Positions 22,869 through 32,489 of a stretch of 64,000 bases of DNA are shown here, one piece after another (within the stretch, counting starts at the first letter, position 1; the number at the start of each line of letters is the position of its first letter). Below the pieces are notes generated by a model. That model made no database searches. It saw only the letters and a program-made list of their open reading frames with translations, and was not told the origin of the DNA. The position numbers were made by a program, and so were the translations under genes. This DNA comes from Syntrophaceae bacterium (GTDB lineage: Bacteria; Desulfobacterota; Syntrophia; Syntrophales; Smithellaceae), in NCBI GenBank assembly GCA_016927935.1, contig JAFGLS010000239.1:1-64000 (forward strand), given 5' to 3'.

Positions 22869-23972
22869 TTACTTCGGGAGCCAACCGATACCTTTGGCGT
22901 GCAGGCTCTGAATGTAGAGTTTGTCGGCTGTTTCCGTTACTCCTGTGGTTTCCGGGTAGGTACCGCTCGGATCCTGCAAATCAGCAACCACTTTGCCTTT
23001 TTCCGTAAAAGCAAAAACGTGGCCGTATGGTTTGGGCACAGGCCATAAAAAATGAGGCAGGCGTGCGGTCAGCTTGCGCAGGAAAGGAGTAGTAGTTATG
23101 GTCATTTTATCTAAAGCGGGGCTGCGTGGTTTTACAAGTCCCACCCATATTTTACCGTCTGTCCCACGCATGAGGTTGTCAGGATAGCCGGGCAAATTTT
23201 CAAAGAAAATTTTAGCTGATTCGTTGGGAGAAGAAATATTCAGATCTCTGGCATGCACAGAAATTTTCCAGATGCGATATTTTCCGGTTTCATTGACGAA
23301 AAGCCACTGTTCATCTGTGCTCAGAGCTACACCGTTAGCAAAACTGAATCCTTTGGCTACAATGCGGGTTTTCTTTATTGCCGGATCATATTCTAAAATA
23401 CGTCCTGTTGATTGCTGCTCCATTATATCCAGCATACTGGCTTCAAATGTTCCTCCCCAGTCTTTGGGAGCGAAGCGTGTTGTCGCGTCACTGAAATAAA
23501 CTTTACCTGATTTGGCGATTGCCACCGCATCAGCAAAGCGTATGGGGTCTCCATTAACTTCATTGCTCAGCACGGTTACTTTTTTATCCGGACTGATGGA
23601 AATAAGACCGTTATCAACATCGGCTGCAATCATGTTGCCCCGAGAGTCGAAATCAAAACCCAGGACACGCCCGCTGGTTTTTGCAAACACTTCCTGATTG
23701 GTGCCGTCCTGATTCATTCGTAGAATTTTGCGACTGGCCACGGTAGTGTAGAGTTTGCCATCAAGGCCTATAGCAATCTGTTCTGGTCCTTCTTCATTTC
23801 CCAAGGAAATGATTTTAAGGCTAGCTAGCCGTGTATTTACGGCATGAGGTCCTGTGTATCCGGTCGATACGGGCGGAATCCATTGAACGGGTTTTATAGG
23901 CACCGGCCAGAGAGTCAAATAAGCAATCAGCAAAACAGATATTACAATGATTGCACCCAGGATTTTTTTCAT
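22869..23972 (-). CDS. SMP-30/strictosidine-synthase-like beta-propeller protein
   Basis: A 367-residue protein with an N-terminal hydrophobic anchor or signal (about 4-22) and a six-bladed beta-propeller of the SMP-30/gluconolactonase and strictosidine-synthase group. The repeated blade motif GLDGKLYT, DSRGNMIAADV, SGKVYFSDA, FANGVALSTDEQWLFVNET and LMRGTDGKIWVG is clear. It is likely periplasmic and possibly a lactonase. The substrate is unknown. It lies 17 bp after the carboxyltransferase gene. Confidence 0.82.
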   Translation of the reverse strand: MKKILGAIIVISVLLIAYLTLWPVPIKPVQWIPPVSTGYTGPHAVNTRLASLKIISLGNEEGPEQIAIGLDGKLYTTVASRKILRMNQDGTNQEVFAKTSGRVLGFDFDSRGNMIAADVDNGLISISPDKKVTVLSNEVNGDPIRFADAVAIAKSGKVYFSDATTRFAPKDWGGTFEASMLDIMEQQSTGRILEYDPAIKKTRIVAKGFSFANGVALSTDEQWLFVNETGKYRIWKISVHARDLNISSPNESAKIFFENLPGYPDNLMRGTDGKIWVGLVKPRSPALDKMTITTTPFLRKLTARLPHFLWPVPKPYGHVFAFTEKGKVVADLQDPSGTYPETTGVTETADKLYIQSLHAKGIGWLPK

Positions 23973-23989
23973 AAATATTTCTCCTTATC

Positions 23990-25561
23990 CTAGAGCGGTA
24001 TATTGTTATGTTTCTTTGAAAGTATGATTTCCTTTTTATCTTTAAGTGCTTCCAGCAGAGCAATAACTTTTTTTCTTGTATCATGCGGTGAGATAATTTC
24101 TTCAATGATGCCCAGAGAAGCCGCAAAATATGGATTGTTGAATTTTTCTTCATAGGCGGCGGCAAGCTCATCTCTTTTAGCCGCTGGGTTTTTGGCCGAG
24201 GAAATATCACCGCGATAAATTATATTGCATGCCCCTTCCGCGCCCATAACGGCAATTTCAGCTGTAGGCCAGGCCATTACATAATCGGCACCCAGTTGCT
24301 TGCTGCACATACCGATATAAGCTCCGCCGTATGCTTTACGGGTAATAACTGTTATTTTCGGTACAGTCGCTTCCGAATAGGCATGGAGGAGCTTCGCTCC
24401 ATGGCGGATAATTCCCGCCCATTCCTGATTGGTGCCCGGCATGTAGCCGGGGACATCCATGATGGTCAAAAGGGGAATATTGAAAGCGTCACAAAAACGG
24501 ATGAAACGTGACGCTTTATCCGAAGCGTTTACATCCAGAACACCGGCGGCAAAGCGGGGATTATTGGCAATGACCCCTACAGGTTTACCCATGATACGGA
24601 TAAACGCGATGATGATATTCTGTGCCCATAGTTCGGAAAGTTCAAACATCCCGCTATTGTCAGCTATGGATTTGATAATTTTTTTCATATCGTAAGCACG
24701 GTTGCCTTTATCCGGAATAATCGAGTCCAGTTCCTTGCAAATTCTTTCCGTGCTGTCCGTGCAATCGGACAAGGGCAGAGGAGAATGACAACTATCCGGC
24801 AAGTAGGATAGGAGTTGTTTTATTTTTTCCAGGCAGTCAGCGTCGCTTTCCGTGACGAAATGGCAGACGCCGCTTTTCGTGGCATGCGCGATAGCGCCGC
24901 CCAGTTCGTCGTGAGTCACTTCTTCGCCGATTACCACCTTGATGACGTCCGGTCCGGTAATGTACATAAAACTGCTTCCCTTGACCATAAAGACCCAGTC
25001 GGCGAGGGCAGGGGAATAAACAGCGCCACCCGCTGTCGGCCCCATAATGGCTGTTATCTGCGGGATATAACCGGAGCCGATTGTGTTGCGATAAAAAATT
25101 CCTCCGTAACCTTCCAGCGAAGGAACGCCTTCCTGGATGCGTGCTCCGCCGGAGTCGTTGAGCGCGATAAAAGGCTTTTGCGCGGTGATAGCCATGTCCA
25201 TAACCTTCCATATTTTTTTCGCGTGCATTTCGCCCAAAGAACCGCCAGAAGAAGTAAAGTCCTGCGCCGCTACGAAAACAACGCGCCCGTTTACATTGCC
25301 AAAGCCGGTAATGACGCCATCAGCGGGTATTTCCTTTTTATCCAGACCGAAGAGAGTGGAACGATGTTCAACAAATAGCTGAACTTCCTGAAATGTTCCC
25401 TTATCGAAAAACAAATCAAGTCTTTCACGGGCGGTGAGTTTCTTGGAGTCATGCTGCTTTTTGATTTGTTTTTCGCCACCCATTAACTTTAGAGACTTGC
25501 TTCTTTTTTTAAAGTCTTCAATTTTTCCCTGAGTTGTATTTTTTTGTAAATCGTCACTCAT
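23990..25561 (-). CDS. Acyl-CoA carboxylase carboxyltransferase subunit
   Basis: A 523-residue carboxyltransferase of the PccB/methylmalonyl-CoA decarboxylase alpha type, moving CO2 between biotin and an acyl-CoA. Both crotonase-like halves are present: KKLTARERLDLFFDKGTFQE at the start, the oxyanion-loop segments SSGGSLGEMHAKK and GPTAGGAVYSPAL in the first half, and GVLDVNASDKASRFIRF and KAYGGAYIGM in the second. Propionyl-CoA is the likely substrate. No biotin carboxylase, biotin carrier or decarboxylase membrane subunit is in the window. Confidence 0.92.
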   Translation of the reverse strand: MSDDLQKNTTQGKIEDFKKRSKSLKLMGGEKQIKKQHDSKKLTARERLDLFFDKGTFQEVQLFVEHRSTLFGLDKKEIPADGVITGFGNVNGRVVFVAAQDFTSSGGSLGEMHAKKIWKVMDMAITAQKPFIALNDSGGARIQEGVPSLEGYGGIFYRNTIGSGYIPQITAIMGPTAGGAVYSPALADWVFMVKGSSFMYITGPDVIKVVIGEEVTHDELGGAIAHATKSGVCHFVTESDADCLEKIKQLLSYLPDSCHSPLPLSDCTDSTERICKELDSIIPDKGNRAYDMKKIIKSIADNSGMFELSELWAQNIIIAFIRIMGKPVGVIANNPRFAAGVLDVNASDKASRFIRFCDAFNIPLLTIMDVPGYMPGTNQEWAGIIRHGAKLLHAYSEATVPKITVITRKAYGGAYIGMCSKQLGADYVMAWPTAEIAVMGAEGACNIIYRGDISSAKNPAAKRDELAAAYEEKFNNPYFAASLGIIEEIISPHDTRKKVIALLEALKDKKEIILSKKHNNIPL

Positions 25562-26043
25562 AAATTTTCTCCATTTATAACCTTATTATTGTCATTATCC
25601 GGCTTGACCGGATAATCCAGTTTTTCAAATGTCAAGAGTAAAGATTTGACCCCACTATCCCCATCCCCCCACTATCCCCACTATCTTTGATCTATCCCCT
25701 CTTTTATAAGCTTTGCAAAATCTATTTGGGCAACAGGCTGTTGAAATGTCAGTTTTTTTATGCATTCTTTATTTCTTTTTTATCCGTTTTTTAATTCGAT
25801 TTCTTTGTTTTCTGGATGTCCCCGTATCGAGTACGGGGCAGGCTCATCTCTGCAACGGCATGACAAAAAGTTGTGATTAATATCTATAAGTTTCGAGCAT
25901 ACTAGCTTTTTTAATAAAAACAGGCAAGAAGAAATCATCATCCATTCACATTCATGATTGACATAAAAAAGCGGTTTTCTTATACTCTTTTCAAAGAAAG
26001 ATATATTTTTATCAAATGATTAACGTTTATTCTGGAGGCTATT
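25562..26043. other. 482-bp divergent intergenic region with hairpins and a tandem repeat
   Basis: It holds no gene. Three structures are visible: a hairpin ATTATCCGG-CTTGA-CCGGATAAT at 25594-25616, a CCCCACTAT-type tandem repeat of about 9 bp at 25650-25685, and a hairpin CCCCGTA/TACGGGG at 25820-25838. The CTGGAGG Shine-Dalgarno site of the next gene closes it. Such repeats are common between genes in deltaproteobacteria. Confidence 0.7.
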
Positions 26044-28146
26044 GTGGAAAAATTTTTCTATCCGGAATCCATCGGCATCATCGGATTGTCTTCGAAGCAA
26101 AATAATATTCCCCGTCTCGTTCTGGAGAATCTGATTCGCTGGGGATACAAGGGGCGAATTTTCGGTATCAACCCCCGCTCAACAGACTCCCATGTGGACG
26201 GAATCAAGATGTACAAGGATGTTGCTGAATTGCCGGTAGTTCCGGATCTTGTTTACATACTTATTCCCGCCAAACTTATTCCTGATGTCATCGAATCCTG
26301 CGGCAAGTTCGGCGTCAAAAGGCTGGCTATACCATCCGGAGGATTTAATGAATTAAGTGATGATGGAGAAAAGCTTTCCGAACTGGTTTTACAGAAAGCC
26401 AGAAAGTACGGCATTCGGTTCGTCGGACCAAACAGTGTTACTGTAGCCAACACAGCCAACGGATTGTGTCTGCCTTTTGTGCCTTCTTACAGTCCGCCCA
26501 AGGGCGGTCTTTCGATAATTTCGCAAAGCGGCGGAGTCGGCCTTATGCTCTGGAATTTGATAACTGATGAAAATGTCGGCATGGCTAAATTCGCCAGCAT
26601 CGGCAATAAACTGGATTTGGATGAGGTGGATTTTCTGGAATATTTCGGCCGCGATCCGGAAACAAAGGTCATCGGTATATATTTGGAAAGCATACCGCGA
26701 GGAGACCGGCTCATTGAAGCCGCGTCGCGTATAGACAAACCGGTGATTATTCTGAAAGCCAACACAACATCGGCGGGCAGAAAAGCGGCAATGAGTCACA
26801 CAGCCGCTCTGGCCAATGATGAGGATATCATTAATACTGCTTTTGAATGGGCGGGCATCACCCGTATTTATAGTTTTAATGATTTTATTTCCATGGCCAA
26901 GGCGTTTTCGCTGCCGCCGCTCAAGGGAAAACGGCTGATGGTTATGTCACCGGCAGGCGGATTCGCGGTTATGACGGCGGACCTCTGCGAAGAAGCGGGT
27001 TTTGAGTTTGCCGACCCGGGTGCCGCTTTTTATGATGAGTTGAAAAGTTCTTGCAATGCCGGCGTCATCAATTTTTCCAATCCCCTCGATTTGGGCGACA
27101 TCTATGACATGAACGCCTATCCGCAAATTTTATTTTCCATCATGCACAATGAAAACGTTGATGGTGCGGTGTTTGTCACACAGTGGCCGGAATCGCCACG
27201 CGGCGATGATATATTTTATAAGATGTTTCACACGGACCTTTCCAAGGAGGTTGCGGGAACGATTCTTTCATCAGGCAAGCCTCTGGGAATATGTCTGTTC
27301 GGCCTTTCCGCGACCATCTCCCGGATAAAGCATAATCTGGATTTTCCGATTTTCAATAATCCCGGCGAAATGATTCACGCTTTGAGGAAGCAATATGATT
27401 TCTATTTCCTTAAGGCGCAGGGTAAGCCCATATATAAGCTGCCGGGAGGAGTTGATATCAAAGCCGCGAAGAACTGGATAAAGAAAAATACCGGAGTAAG
27501 AGGAGAGGATTCTCTTGAACTGCTTAATCACTTCGGCATTGCCGTTGCCGAATCCACGGTCGCCAAAAATGAAGAAGAAGCCGTAGCGGCGGCGGAGCGT
27601 ATCGGTTATCCCGTGGTTATGAAGGTTGTTTCTCCCGACGCGATTCATAAATCCGAAGCGGGCGGCGTAATCACCGGCATTGGGAATAACAAAAGTGTGC
27701 GCGGCTCTTTTAAAAAAATCCGGGAGAATCTCGTCCGCTTTAAAGCCGGAGCCGATTTTCAGGGTGTTCGCGTTATGAAACAGGCAGGTGAGGGTTATGA
27801 CATGTTCATCGGTGGAAAGTTCGATGAATCATTCGGTCCTGTTGTCTTTTTCGGTTACGGCGGCATTTATATCGAAGTCTTCCATGATACAGCCAACGTT
27901 TTGTGCCCATCAGACAAACGGGAGATCGAAGAAAAGGTGCGTAAGCTGAAATCGTATAAGATTCTACAGGGCGCAAGAGGGAAGGGCGCCGGTGATATTG
28001 CGGGTTATGTTGACATGATTGAACGGGTGACCCATCTCCTTCATGAATTCCCCCAAATTCATGAGTTGGATATAAATCCTGTCCGGGTTCTTGACGACGG
28101 TTCCGGTGTTATGGCACTGGACGCTAGGGTGAAAATTGAAGCCTGA
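26044..28146 (+). CDS. Acyl-CoA synthetase, NDP-forming type
   Basis: A 700-residue enzyme with fused alpha and beta parts: a CoA-binding Rossmann domain (about 1-130), succinyl-CoA-ligase-like domains (about 145-460, with ISQSGGVGLM and the His-containing AAMSHTAALAND) and an ATP-grasp domain (about 480-700, with GYPVVMKVVSPDAIHKSE). It interconverts an acid, CoA and ATP with acyl-CoA, ADP and Pi, so it can make ATP from acetyl-CoA. The start is GTG with CTGGAGG upstream. A link to fermentative energy gain is inferred. Confidence 0.9.
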   Translation: MEKFFYPESIGIIGLSSKQNNIPRLVLENLIRWGYKGRIFGINPRSTDSHVDGIKMYKDVAELPVVPDLVYILIPAKLIPDVIESCGKFGVKRLAIPSGGFNELSDDGEKLSELVLQKARKYGIRFVGPNSVTVANTANGLCLPFVPSYSPPKGGLSIISQSGGVGLMLWNLITDENVGMAKFASIGNKLDLDEVDFLEYFGRDPETKVIGIYLESIPRGDRLIEAASRIDKPVIILKANTTSAGRKAAMSHTAALANDEDIINTAFEWAGITRIYSFNDFISMAKAFSLPPLKGKRLMVMSPAGGFAVMTADLCEEAGFEFADPGAAFYDELKSSCNAGVINFSNPLDLGDIYDMNAYPQILFSIMHNENVDGAVFVTQWPESPRGDDIFYKMFHTDLSKEVAGTILSSGKPLGICLFGLSATISRIKHNLDFPIFNNPGEMIHALRKQYDFYFLKAQGKPIYKLPGGVDIKAAKNWIKKNTGVRGEDSLELLNHFGIAVAESTVAKNEEEAVAAAERIGYPVVMKVVSPDAIHKSEAGGVITGIGNNKSVRGSFKKIRENLVRFKAGADFQGVRVMKQAGEGYDMFIGGKFDESFGPVVFFGYGGIYIEVFHDTANVLCPSDKREIEEKVRKLKSYKILQGARGKGAGDIAGYVDMIERVTHLLHEFPQIHELDINPVRVLDDGSGVMALDARVKIEA

Positions 28147-28200
28147 TTCTTATTTTAAAAATAAAACAAAGAAATTCTAACACGAAATAGATGTATAAAT

Positions 28201-28938
28201 ATGCGCAATTTTAAGATGACTATAGAGTATGACGGTTCTGCATATTGCGGCTGGCAAAGACAGGAAAATGGCATATCCATTCAACAGTTGCTCGAAGAAG
28301 CGATTGAAGTTATCACCGGGCAGAAGGTATCGGTAATCGGTTCAGGAAGGACGGATGCCGGGGTGCATGCCTTGAATCAGGTGGGAAGTTTTAAGTGTTC
28401 CACAAAATTACCGGTCAATAAAATATTCATGGGCATAAACAGTGTGTTGCCTGAAGATATTGTGGTTAAAAAGCTGGAAGAGGTCGGAGATGATTTTCAC
28501 GCCCTGCGTGATGTCAAAAGCAAGATTTATGTATATAAAATTTGCAATCAGCGCCTTCGTCCGGCGTTGGGGCGAAATTACTTCTGGCATGTTAGGTTTC
28601 CTCTCGATATCGGAAAAATGAAAAAAGCGGCGAAATATTTGCTCGGCACACACGATTTTTCCTGTTTTTGCGCGACTGGAACGAATGTTAAAGACCGCGT
28701 ACGGACTATTGTGGATATAGAAATAAAAACTGGCAATGACGGGCTTATTGAAATAAAAGTGGAATCTCAAGGATTTCTCAAGTACATGGTTAGAAATATC
28801 ATCGGCACTTTAGTGGAAGTTGGCCAAGGTAAACGAAAACCTGAGGAAATGAAGCTAATTATTGAATCTAAAAACAGAAATATAGCCGGCGTAACCGCTC
28901 CGGCCTGCGGTTTATTCTTGAAGGAGGTTAAGTACTAA
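28201..28938 (+). CDS. truA: tRNA pseudouridine(38-40) synthase
   Basis: TruA modifies uridines 38-40 in the anticodon stem-loop. The catalytic aspartate is D52 in GSGRTDAGVHALNQ. The N-terminal YDGSAYCGWQRQ and the later FLKYMVRNIIGTLVEVGQGK are also typical. Length 245 is normal. rfbD starts 3 bp after it, so the two genes are cotranscribed. Confidence 0.96.
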   Translation: MRNFKMTIEYDGSAYCGWQRQENGISIQQLLEEAIEVITGQKVSVIGSGRTDAGVHALNQVGSFKCSTKLPVNKIFMGINSVLPEDIVVKKLEEVGDDFHALRDVKSKIYVYKICNQRLRPALGRNYFWHVRFPLDIGKMKKAAKYLLGTHDFSCFCATGTNVKDRVRTIVDIEIKTGNDGLIEIKVESQGFLKYMVRNIIGTLVEVGQGKRKPEEMKLIIESKNRNIAGVTAPACGLFLKEVKY

Positions 28939-28940
28939 AA

Positions 28941-29822
28941 TTGAAAATATTGCTTTTGGGACATAAGGGGATGCTGGGCCGCGACCTTCTTGCAAAACTT
29001 TCCGGGAATCATGAAATTATCGGAATGGATAAAGAAGAAATTAATATTGTTTCCAAAAATGAATGTAAAAAGGCGATTAAAGAAACAGCTCCGGATATAG
29101 TCATAAATGCCGCCGCTTTTACCAATGTTGACGGATGTGAAACTGCCGGAAAAGAGTGCTTTGCCGTGAATGCGAGGGCTGTAAAAAATATTGCCGAGGC
29201 CTGCAGGACAAATAAAATCAAGATAATTCATTTCAGTACGGACTACGTTTTCGACGGTAAAGCCGGAAAGCCTTACAAAGAGGATGATGAATGCAATCCG
29301 ATGAACGTTTATGGCGAATCAAAACTGGCCGGTGAGAACTATCTGCGATCTATATCGGATAATTATCTTCTGATCCGCACTTCCTGGTTATATGGATTAA
29401 AGGGGAAAAATTTTGTCGGGTCTATTCTGGAAAAAGCCAAAGCAAAAAATGCTGTTAATTATACGATACCGGTTGTGGATGATCAGGTTGGTTCTCCCAC
29501 TTACACAAAAGACCTGGCAGAGGCGGTAGGGTTGCTCATTGAAAAAAAAGCTCATGGAATTTTTCATGTGACCAACCGCGGAGGCTGCAGTTGGCATCAA
29601 TTTGCAGTAAAAATTTTGAAAGAATCAGGTTTTAACGATATTGTAGTAAAATCTGTTAAATCCGATCAGCTGAAAAGGCCGGCCAGGCGTCCTTCATACA
29701 GTATTTTGAGCATGCAGAAATTTGTCCAAACCACCGGAAAAACCATGCGGCCGTGGCAAGAGGCGCTGCAGGATTATCTGAAAAGTTGCAAAATTTCTGG
29801 AACAGACAAAGGAGATGCTTAA
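28941..29822 (+). CDS. rfbD: dTDP-4-dehydrorhamnose reductase
   Basis: A 293-residue NAD(P)-dependent SDR enzyme, the last step in dTDP-L-rhamnose synthesis for surface polysaccharides. The loop GHKGMLGRDL is at residues 7-16, NAAAFTNVDGCE at about 56-67, and the catalytic Y124-xxx-K128 pair lies in YGESKLAGE. The start is TTG at 28941; GGAGG lies 14 nt upstream, inside the end of truA, and no better start exists. Other rml genes are not in the window. Confidence 0.92.
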   Translation: MKILLLGHKGMLGRDLLAKLSGNHEIIGMDKEEINIVSKNECKKAIKETAPDIVINAAAFTNVDGCETAGKECFAVNARAVKNIAEACRTNKIKIIHFSTDYVFDGKAGKPYKEDDECNPMNVYGESKLAGENYLRSISDNYLLIRTSWLYGLKGKNFVGSILEKAKAKNAVNYTIPVVDDQVGSPTYTKDLAEAVGLLIEKKAHGIFHVTNRGGCSWHQFAVKILKESGFNDIVVKSVKSDQLKRPARRPSYSILSMQKFVQTTGKTMRPWQEALQDYLKSCKISGTDKGDA

Positions 29823-29843
29823 TTCTTTTTTAAATCACGCAAA

Positions 29844-29880
29844 CTGGATACCTCTGAAAGCGGTATCAGGACGGTTTTTT
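29844..29880 (+). terminator. Probable terminator after rfbD
   Basis: GATACC and GGTATC (29847-29867) form a short stem around a 9-nt loop, extended weakly outward, and a T7 run follows after ACGG. Confidence 0.45.
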
Positions 29881-29960
29881 TAGTGCTTTATGCCAAAGTA
29901 TAGAAAACGTACCTCTATTTAATTTAATAAACACTATTTTTTACAAGAACGGTAAGACTT

Positions 29961-30983
29961 ATGCCGGAAAAAGAAGAAAATAAACAAGCATCTCCGGAAA
30001 TATACATGCCTCGCCTGCAGATGGTTGTTCGCTATATATTGGTGACTATGACAGCGGTGTATTTAAATCTGAGTCCAATTCCACCGCTTTTTTTAACATT
30101 AACTCAGGTGAATCTAATCATTGCCGGTTATTGCATATTCCATATTTTTTGGTGGTTATATTATAAGAAGCGTGAAGCAAACATGATCCTGATTCGCGCG
30201 GGCGCGTGGACGGACACTTTGGCGGCGGCCATGGCACTGATGTTTGATCCCTATATAATACCTCCTACGGCGGGATTGCTCGTTATTGCCACTCTAGGAA
30301 ACGGTATTCAGCATGGATTGCGCATTTTTATTGAATGTATGGTTGGAGCATTTATTCTTGGCTCAATAGCGATAGTTTATCATTTCATTCTTATAAAAAG
30401 CCCGCCTCCATATAACCTTTATTTATTTGTCATTTTGCTCAACGTTGCCGTATTTTATGCGTATCTGCTCGTCCATCGTCTGGAGAAAATGAAAATGGAG
30501 GCAATCATAAACAGTGAACGCGACGCGCTGACGGGCATACTGAACAGACGGGCTTTTAGGAGATCTGCCGAATATCTGCTTCTGCTTACCGAGAGGACGC
30601 ATATGCCCCTGGTATTCATATTCGCTGATTTGGATAGATTCAAGCAAGTCAATGATCAGTTTGGTCACGATATGGGTGACAAGGTCCTCCAGTGTTTTTC
30701 CCAAATTGCCAAATCGAGACTTCGAAAAAACGATATAATCGCGAGATACGGCGGCGATGAATTTGTCATGATTCTCACGGACACATCCATTAATAATGCG
30801 GAGCCTGTTATGAATAGGATTAAAGGTGAATTCAATGAATGGGCACTTAAAAACGGATTGCCTGTCGGTGTCAGTTTCGGAATGGGAACACCGAATAAAG
30901 ATGAAAATAACCTTGATGATGTCCTGCGCAGAATTGATGCTGCATTGTACGACGCGAAAAGAAAAACCGGACATGTAAGATAG
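29961..30983 (+). CDS. Membrane diguanylate cyclase
   Basis: A 340-residue protein with six hydrophobic helices (about 22-172) and a C-terminal GGDEF domain (about 180-340). The active-site motif is intact, GGDEF at 264-268, and an inhibitory I-site R-x-x-D is present at 255-258 (RKND). It should make cyclic di-GMP from two GTP and be product-inhibited. The membrane part is an unnamed sensor. A PAS-HD-GYP phosphodiesterase gene lies 2.8 kb downstream. Confidence 0.93.
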   Translation: MPEKEENKQASPEIYMPRLQMVVRYILVTMTAVYLNLSPIPPLFLTLTQVNLIIAGYCIFHIFWWLYYKKREANMILIRAGAWTDTLAAAMALMFDPYIIPPTAGLLVIATLGNGIQHGLRIFIECMVGAFILGSIAIVYHFILIKSPPPYNLYLFVILLNVAVFYAYLLVHRLEKMKMEAIINSERDALTGILNRRAFRRSAEYLLLLTERTHMPLVFIFADLDRFKQVNDQFGHDMGDKVLQCFSQIAKSRLRKNDIIARYGGDEFVMILTDTSINNAEPVMNRIKGEFNEWALKNGLPVGVSFGMGTPNKDENNLDDVLRRIDAALYDAKRKTGHVR

Positions 30984-31007
30984 ACATTAATGAAGTACTA
31001 TTAAGAT

Positions 31008-31937
31008 ATGAATAAAGAGATAGTTATTAATTTGAATGAGCTGGATAAATATTTACAGAAAATTAATTTGGTTTTTCCTACAGAAAATGTACTTAATCAA
31101 AAAATTGATATCGAAAGTGTTTTAAATTACTACCGTAATAGCAGCGTTGTATATAGTTTCATCCATTCCTATAAAGGATCTTATCATCTGGCGCTGAACT
31201 ACGACGGCATCTTTAATAAACAAGGATTTTTTGCTCAGTTAAATGAAATCATAGAATTGATAAATTTATCTAATGTAAAAAATGTATTGGAATTGGGATG
31301 CGGCAAGGGCTTCAATTCCGTATTTCTGGCAAAAAAATTACCTCAAATTGAATTTTCAGGAATTGACATAAGCGAAAAGAATTTGAAAATTGCTAAAAGT
31401 AAATCAAATCGTATTCAAAATTTGTATCTTACTTATGGAGACTTTCAGAAACTGGATTTTGAAGATTCTTCATTTGATTTAATTTTCGATGTGGAAGCAA
31501 TCTGTCACGGCAGTGACGCGCGGCAGGTTTTATCTGAAGTTTTCAGAGTTCTTAAGAAGGGTGGGCAATTTGTCGTTTATGACGGATTCAGGCAAAATGG
31601 GTTTGAAAGCCTGCCTGATAATTTAGTTGAAGCAGCCGTAATTGTGGAAAAATCAATGTCTGTGAACAGTTTCGAAGAAATTGATTCCTGGCTGGAAATG
31701 GCCGGTCATGTGGGATTTAAGGTAAAACTTAAAAAAGACTTGTCCCAATATGTCAAGCCTAATCTGGCTAAGCTTCAACTTTTGGCGAGAAAATATTTTG
31801 AATTTCCTTTTCTGGCAAAATTATTTGTCAGAATTTTCCGTAAGTATACAATGCTGAACTGCATAGCGGTTCTCTTGCTGCCTTTTACCATGTATAATAA
31901 AGCTCACTGTTATTATAAAATAATACTTGAAAAATAG
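31008..31937 (+). CDS. SAM-dependent methyltransferase
   Basis: A 309-residue class I methyltransferase. Motif I is VLELGCGKGFNSVFLAKKL (about 91-109), then FSGIDIS, a DLIFDVEAICHG motif II region and a VLKKGGQFVVYDGF motif III. The layout is like the sterol/tocopherol (Erg6-like) methyltransferases that act on lipids. The C-terminus has a hydrophobic stretch that might bind membranes. The substrate cannot be deduced. It begins 24 bp after the cyclase gene. Confidence 0.88.
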   Translation: MNKEIVINLNELDKYLQKINLVFPTENVLNQKIDIESVLNYYRNSSVVYSFIHSYKGSYHLALNYDGIFNKQGFFAQLNEIIELINLSNVKNVLELGCGKGFNSVFLAKKLPQIEFSGIDISEKNLKIAKSKSNRIQNLYLTYGDFQKLDFEDSSFDLIFDVEAICHGSDARQVLSEVFRVLKKGGQFVVYDGFRQNGFESLPDNLVEAAVIVEKSMSVNSFEEIDSWLEMAGHVGFKVKLKKDLSQYVKPNLAKLQLLARKYFEFPFLAKLFVRIFRKYTMLNCIAVLLLPFTMYNKAHCYYKIILEK

Positions 31938-32072
31938 AAGCTATGCGGACGTTCTGTTTCTTTATTTAATTAAGCTCTCAAATTAAGTATTTATTCTTAT
32001 TTTTTCATTTTTCATTTTATGATATATATAATAAAAAAACTAAGATCATCTTTCCTCTATAGATAATAAGTT

Positions 32073-32363
32073 ATGAAAGTAAATCTCACCAATCAGGAAA
32101 TTGTTAAATTTGCTTATATTACCAAGGAAATAATAGGATACGCATGGGGGAAAACTCTGTCTAATGCTCAGACAAATTGCTATATAGAGTGCTATTATAC
32201 AGTGATAGATCTTCTTAAAAGCATAAAAAAAGAATACCTGAAGAAGCATTCTGAGCTTTCTGATTTTTTCCTCAAAGGTAGAAGGCTGATAAACGAAAAT
32301 GATCAGCTGAAATGGGAAAAAGAATGGAAAAAAGAATGGGAAGCTGAACATAAAAATGCTTAA
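32073..32363 (+). CDS. Small hypothetical protein
   Basis: A 96-residue soluble helical protein starting MKVNLTNQEIVKFAYITKEI and ending in a strongly charged Lys/Glu/Trp-rich tail (WEKEWKKEWEAEH). It holds no recognised domain. It stands alone between the methyltransferase gene and the lipid-anchored or membrane-anchored protein gene. Confidence 0.5.
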   Translation: MKVNLTNQEIVKFAYITKEIIGYAWGKTLSNAQTNCYIECYYTVIDLLKSIKKEYLKKHSELSDFFLKGRRLINENDQLKWEKEWKKEWEAEHKNA

Positions 32364-32489
32364 AAAAACAGGTTCAAAGTTTAAACTGCTTTTACTTTCA
32401 TTAATTCAATATATTATAAACAATAATAGTTGAAAATGATAAAATTTTAACTTAAAATGCGTCAAACTTTTCGGGGGGAGGTCACATTC

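Noticed and set aside
24815..25378. Forward 187-codon frame opposite the carboxyltransferase gene
   Set aside because: It is the antisense shadow of a strongly conserved gene and its translation shows no domain.
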